A DNA stretch of 64,000 nucleotides, from the NCBI RefSeq assembly GCF_016428595.1, contig NZ_JAELVQ010000021.1, forward strand, positions 1 through 64,000, given 5' to 3'. Origin of the DNA: Snuella sedimenti. GTDB taxonomy: Bacteria > Bacteroidota > Bacteroidia > Flavobacteriales > Flavobacteriaceae. Of the stretch, positions 59,763 through 64,000 are shown in pieces. The notes beneath the pieces are model-generated. The model was not told the DNA's origin. It was given only the letters and a program-made list of their open reading frames with translations, and did not search any database. The translations under genes were made by a program, and so were the position numbers. How positions within the stretch are numbered: the first letter of the stretch is position 1; each line of letters opens with the position of its first letter.

Positions 59763-61748
59763 CTAGAGCTTTACAATACGCTTCATAATTTTTTTGCTAC
59801 TATTCATTGGAGTTGAAATTTTAAGCAAATAGATGCCGTTTTGTAAGTTATTTAAATGATCTATTTCAATAGTATTATTAATTATATCGGATATGATATA
59901 TTGTAAAATGACACGCCCACTAATATCAAACAGTACGACGTTCAGTTTTTCATTATACCCATCGGGAAGCTCTATAAAAATGTTAGTATTAAATGGATTG
60001 GGTCTGATTATAACCTTATCAAAATCATATGCTTCCAGGGCTAAGGTTTCATCCGTCTGCCCATCACAATCATCATCTATACCATTATCTGGAATTTCTG
60101 TAGCATCGGGATGGATTGCAGAATTGCCATCGTTACAATCATTATTTGTTAAACTATACCCAATACCCGGATCGAAACAATAACCAGTCCCTGCATCATT
60201 TTCATCACCATAGCCATCCTCGTCTGCATCTACATAATAGATCGTCTGGCCGGTCACAGATGGATCTGCATCATCAACAAGCCCATCACAATCGTTATCA
60301 ATGGTATCACACACCTCTGTTGCCCCAGGATGAACGGCACCATTAGCATCATTACAATCGGTACTGTCCGACACATAGCCACTAGGCTTGGTATTAGATA
60401 AGCTGGTTGCATTTAGATCTCCATATGTATCACTATCTGAATCTAAATACCAAGTTTTGAGATCAGCTCCATCGCAATCTTCATCTATACCATTGTCTGG
60501 GATTTCTGTAGCATCTGGATGGATAGAAGCTACGTTATCATTACAGTCCACATCCGGATGGGCTACATAGCCATCCATATCGTTATCGGTAACCGATGTT
60601 GACGACCATATTCTCAAATCGAAAGTAGGGTCAACAGGTGTAGTGGTGCCTTTATAGTATACCCGTACATAATACCGCAGCCCCACGGTTAAACCTCCAG
60701 CTATAATCTCTTCATCTGCCAGGGTTGTATTCGGGTCGTCCGAACAATCCAAATAGGATAACGTATTACAATCTCCAGAATACAGTGTTAAAATCCCGTC
60801 GAAAGTTGGATCTAATGTTATGGTTACACTAGCTGTTTGTGCTAAAAACCAATACCAAACATCGTCCCGTGCATTTCCTGTAGTGCCGTTACAATTCTCT
60901 GCAGCAACATCGGTACCAGCTCCTCCGTCCAAACTATCCATAATGGGAGTTGCCTCTGAAGCGGAATCAGTATTGATATCTTGCACCGCCTTAATCGCGC
61001 CATCACAAAAATCGTTGTCTGGTGGCGATGCGCTATTGGTTACATATGTTGGAGGGAACTTAAACCACCCGCTCTTTTCGTTGGAAGCGCAACTAGACCG
61101 AACATAGATCCAATAGGATGTTCCGGGCATCAAAACACTCCCCGAACTGGCATTGGTTGTAGGTACCGTTGTCGACCCCATGGCTTTTATATCGTCATCC
61201 GGATCGTTTCCAGAAGGTACTATCTGCCAATCGTAACCCAGTGGTGTACTCAAGGCAGGTGGACTCCAGTAAAAATCAATACGGGTATCTGACTTATAAC
61301 TAATACCTCCGGGAGCACCGGGCATATTACAAGTGGCAGCCGATAGGTTTTGAATGGTCAGTGTGTGGAAATCCTCATCAGTACCACAGCCAGAATCTAA
61401 ATTAACGTGAATTCTAATCGTTCCCGTCCCAATTGGGTCCTTGGTCAAAGGAGATGTCCCAAATACAATCTCTAAATTAGCTCCGTCACGAATGGTAATA
61501 TAATCGGTATTGGGATTGTTGTTATCGGTACGGTTGCTTGTAAATTGGTATTCGTCTCCTGAATTAAGCCCGGTAATCTCAACATACTGCCCAGCTTCTA
61601 TACCAGAGGCTATTTGATGCTGTTCACCATCGTTTATATTGACGCCTACTGGAATGGGAGGATCGGTATATTCTGAGGTGTTTAAGCATTGTGAAAAAGA
61701 AACACCAGAAGCGGCCAACATAAAAATAAGAAGTACAAGCTTTTCCAT
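59763..61748 (-). CDS. T9SS surface protein, four-repeat paralogue of the giant protein (661 aa)
   Basis: Same plan as its neighbour: signal peptide (1-19), N-terminal beta domain (nearly identical stretches such as NDGEQHQIASGIEAGQYVEI), fibronectin III-like domain and PPC-like domain, then only about four MopRim units (residues about 395-575: DNDMDGYVAHPDVDCNDN, SDSDTYGDLNATSLSN, DADEDGYGDENDAG and NNDCNDGNSAIHPDATEIPD), then a T9SS sorting domain (IIRPNPFNTNIFIELPDG to MKRIVKL). The repeats are diverged from one another, unlike in the giant protein. ATG start. The two genes are tandem duplicates. Confidence 0.87.
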   Translation of the reverse strand: MEKLVLLIFMLAASGVSFSQCLNTSEYTDPPIPVGVNINDGEQHQIASGIEAGQYVEITGLNSGDEYQFTSNRTDNNNPNTDYITIRDGANLEIVFGTSPLTKDPIGTGTIRIHVNLDSGCGTDEDFHTLTIQNLSAATCNMPGAPGGISYKSDTRIDFYWSPPALSTPLGYDWQIVPSGNDPDDDIKAMGSTTVPTTNASSGSVLMPGTSYWIYVRSSCASNEKSGWFKFPPTYVTNSASPPDNDFCDGAIKAVQDINTDSASEATPIMDSLDGGAGTDVAAENCNGTTGNARDDVWYWFLAQTASVTITLDPTFDGILTLYSGDCNTLSYLDCSDDPNTTLADEEIIAGGLTVGLRYYVRVYYKGTTTPVDPTFDLRIWSSTSVTDNDMDGYVAHPDVDCNDNVASIHPDATEIPDNGIDEDCDGADLKTWYLDSDSDTYGDLNATSLSNTKPSGYVSDSTDCNDANGAVHPGATEVCDTIDNDCDGLVDDADPSVTGQTIYYVDADEDGYGDENDAGTGYCFDPGIGYSLTNNDCNDGNSAIHPDATEIPDNGIDDDCDGQTDETLALEAYDFDKVIIRPNPFNTNIFIELPDGYNEKLNVVLFDISGRVILQYIISDIINNTIEIDHLNNLQNGIYLLKISTPMNSSKKIMKRIVKL

Positions 61749-61962
61749 ACATAATAAATTTAACGGTTACAGGCAGCCTCAAAAACACTAATGTTTTTCA
61801 TATAAAACTCTCACAATCAGCCACTCTATTAAATATATTCATAAATAGCCAAATCCTTTATTATTCATAGTTGAAACGCCATAAATTTCGGTAAAACACT
61901 GTGGGTCAAGGGAAAGATTCGACCTCAAATTTTAGTTTCTATAAATTACCCCTCTATTAAAG

Positions 61963-62096
61963 TTATTGGTTATTGGTTATTGGTTGTTGGTTGTTGGTTT
62001 CATAACTGTACAACTTTAAACTTTTCGTTTTTCGCTTTAAACTTTACACTTTTCGCTTTACACTTTAAACTTTAAACTTTAAACTTTAAACTTTTT
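61963..62096. repeat. Heptanucleotide repeat arrays
   Basis: TTATTGG occurs three times and TTGTTGG twice in direct succession (61963-61997), followed from about 62012 by a degenerate array of ACTTTAA/ACTTTTC heptamers ending in four near-perfect AAACTTT units. The 454-base gap from 61749 to 62202 has no ORF apart from these and the terminator at 62141. They are prone to slippage and may be expanded from A/T-rich runs. Confidence 0.8.
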
Positions 62097-62140
62097 CCTA
62101 GCGACGAAATTAATGGCTGTCATATTCAAATACAGAATTT

Positions 62141-62180
62141 AAAAAAGGAGCCATATAAAATATATACCGCTCCTTTTTTT
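62141..62180. terminator. Bidirectional terminator after the edge T9SS gene
   Basis: AAAAAAGGAGC at 62141-62151 pairs with GCTCCTTTTTT at 62169-62179 across an AT-rich loop, with T runs on both strands. It lies 23 bases past the stop of the gene ending at 62203. Confidence 0.75.
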
Positions 62181-62202
62181 TACTTATAGCATCAAAATAG
62201 AT

Positions 62203-64000
62203 TTATTTTTGATGTTTTGATGAAACAATTTTCTTAACTACACTGCCTCTTGCTGTGGTTACCCTTACAAAATACATTTGATCGTCTGTTCTTGATAAAT
62301 CAAATCTGGTATTACCAACTGAGCTCTTAATGTATCTTCTGTTTTCAGCCTGTCTCAATAAGGCACCTTTAATATCGTATACTTTGATTTTCACGTCTGT
62401 ATCATAATCAAATTTATAACTGATATTAACTTCGTTTTCAAATGGTACCGGATAGGCTTTTACACTATCTGCTTTGCCCCAAGGATCAACATCAACAATA
62501 CAGCCATCGTAACCTGTTGCCGGTGGATTCTCCTGGAATTCGCCGTAATCGGTAGTCGGCACGAAACCATTTGGTGCCACTTCACCCGACACATCACTAC
62601 AGGCCACAGCATGTGCAATCACATAGACTGCACCACCTCCGGGAACCGTTATCGTTTTCTCGGCGTCGGTAGAAGTACTCCACGTCATGACGAAACTCAA
62701 ATCGCCCGCATTAAAGGTATACTGCCCCGGAGCTACGGTATAAGCACCGTTTTTACCGGTTGGATAGGCATCACAACCAATATACAAATGCGCTTCACTC
62801 AAACCGATTCCGGGAGCCATTTCATATAAAGCAGTGATGGTATAATCCTCTGGACTGTAATTAATAGTTACAGTACCCACATACTCGCCTTTATTAAGTA
62901 AACATTTACCAGCACCTCTGTAAAGGTCTAATACATAAGGTTCCCAAGACGGTGTAATTTTATTGGTCCAACCCCAACGGTGGAAACCATTTTCACGGAA
63001 ACAGGTACTAATTCCAGTGTCTATTTCTGCTTCGGCACCTTCGCCATTAACAGCAACACCAAAGGCTGTTCCACACTCGGTACATACAACAACCGGAATA
63101 TCGACGGTATCGCTATTGGTACAACCATTACCATCTGTATAGGTATAGGTTACCGTATAGTTTCCAGCAGGGATACCCCCGGTTGGTACTGTAAATAAGC
63201 CGTCAGCAGTTATGTATGGACTACCACTCCAGGTACCACCTACAGGGCTACCTGTTAGCTGTACAAAATTGCCTTCCAAGTTACATATTGCTAATGGTGG
63301 GTCGCCAGCTTCTACTGTTGGAAGTGGATATACTTCAATCTCAGTAAATGCTCCTGACTCTGTTATACAATTATCGTTGGTATCAATTTCTACGAAAAAT
63401 GCATAGACACCTGGCACAGTTGGCGGATCTGGACATACCGTACTATTAATAGGTACAAACGATCCTCCGTCTTTAATATATCCTAACCATACTATATCTG
63501 CTCCTGCAACATCTGTTGTCGCAAAAGGACACAAGGATGCTGGTGGATTATCTTCACAGTATGCTGTTGGTGTGACTGCTGGACTTTCTTCTGTTCCGTC
63601 TACTGTTAATGTACGTGAACAGGTTGAAGAACAATTATTGCCATCGGTAACAGTTACCTCATATTCTCCTGGTACTGTTAATCCAGAAATAGTAGCAGTA
63701 TTTGCTGTAAACCCGCCTGGTCCTGTCCAACTATAGCTGGTGCCTCCTGAAGCTGTAAAACTCGCTGATTCTCCAGAACAGATTACATTGTCACCGGTTA
63801 TATTACATGGTGGATTATCATAAACCGTTATGGTAAAGGATGTTGTTCCGTAACAAATATCTCCTCCGCCATTATCTATATGGCTACGTACATAAATGGT
63901 CTTTGGTGAATCCCCTACCGATACACTATAAGCATCTTTTCCTGCTATCGGATTTGAACCTGAATTAGCATCCGATTGGGATGTATGGAAACTTATTGTG
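62203..64000 (-). CDS. C-terminal part of a large T9SS surface protein with PKD/Ig-like domains (open at window edge, 599 aa visible)
   Basis: I follow this frame to the window end without a stop: beyond the TTG at 63534 it continues ...TAYCEDNPPAS, DNPPCNITGDNVICSGESAS and further to 64000, so the gene starts outside. The body has repeated beta domains of the PKD/gliding-motility (SprB-like) type (EAGDPPLAICNLEGNFVQLTG, TYTYTDGNGCTNSDTV). The C-terminus AYPVPFENEVNISYKF to VKKIVSSKHQK is a T9SS sorting domain. A large surface adhesin is likely. Full size unknown. Confidence 0.85.
   Translation of the reverse strand, partial: TISFHTSQSDANSGSNPIAGKDAYSVSVGDSPKTIYVRSHIDNGGGDICYGTTSFTITVYDNPPCNITGDNVICSGESASFTASGGTSYSWTGPGGFTANTATISGLTVPGEYEVTVTDGNNCSSTCSRTLTVDGTEESPAVTPTAYCEDNPPASLCPFATTDVAGADIVWLGYIKDGGSFVPINSTVCPDPPTVPGVYAFFVEIDTNDNCITESGAFTEIEVYPLPTVEAGDPPLAICNLEGNFVQLTGSPVGGTWSGSPYITADGLFTVPTGGIPAGNYTVTYTYTDGNGCTNSDTVDIPVVVCTECGTAFGVAVNGEGAEAEIDTGISTCFRENGFHRWGWTNKITPSWEPYVLDLYRGAGKCLLNKGEYVGTVTINYSPEDYTITALYEMAPGIGLSEAHLYIGCDAYPTGKNGAYTVAPGQYTFNAGDLSFVMTWSTSTDAEKTITVPGGGAVYVIAHAVACSDVSGEVAPNGFVPTTDYGEFQENPPATGYDGCIVDVDPWGKADSVKAYPVPFENEVNISYKFDYDTDVKIKVYDIKGALLRQAENRRYIKSSVGNTRFDLSRTDDQMYFVRVTTARGSVVKKIVSSKHQK

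Overview
The window is AT-rich DNA from a member of the Bacteroidota, most probably a marine-type Flavobacteriaceae. The evidence is a SusC/SusD pair, several proteins ending in type IX secretion (T9SS) sorting domains, many Bacteroidota-type lipoprotein signals, repeated TAnnTTTG -7 promoter boxes, a menaquinone gene set, and a 6S-like RNA between zapA and rny. I found no tRNA, rRNA or CRISPR array.

Layout. 1-1430: the edge of an IS3-like insertion sequence, then a RelE/ParE-type toxin-antitoxin pair embedded in unusual GC-rich structured DNA. 1435-3149: a DoxX-like protein and menE. 3187-20066: a polysaccharide-utilisation-type locus with two GH2 beta-galactosidases, two secreted EEP-family phosphoesterases, a calcineurin-like phosphatase, a surface lipoprotein, SusD, SusC and a divergent TetR regulator. 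20040-26219: a small membrane protein, a CPBP protease, menC, a metallo-beta-lactamase-fold hydrolase, a secreted unknown, menA and menB. With menE on the far side, the nutrient locus looks inserted into a menaquinone gene cluster. 26273-37603: housekeeping and envelope genes (C1B peptidase, a small unlisted ORF, ung, YfcC-type transporter, holA, glycosyltransferase, OmpA lipoprotein, YrdC/Sua5, esterase, aroQ, beta-barrel protein, xerD). 37718-40132: rny, 6S RNA, zapA and a coiled-coil partner. 40308-47339: M23 peptidase, TonB receptor, retropepsin-PDZ protein and sulfatase. 47343-51376: cysteine desulfurase, a DxDxDG lipoprotein, an Smr protein and small membrane proteins. 51818-64000: four T9SS surface proteins, including a 2112-residue protein with about 25 calcium-loop-like repeats beside its 4-repeat paralogue.

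Three repeat systems are the most interesting non-coding content. (1) A 157-bp leader occurs upstream of aroQ and of a small membrane-protein gene. It runs from the start of a conserved 17-codon ORF to a GTG start codon, and has three arms able to form two mutually exclusive hairpins, one of which buries the start codon. Its last arm also precedes the giant T9SS gene. The layout resembles a translational attenuator. (2) Three intergenic fold-back elements of about 160 bp look like MITEs. (3) The giant gene carries a 198-bp unit in a higher-order array with a period of about 940 bp. All functional conclusions are from reading the sequence and remain unverified by search or folding software.
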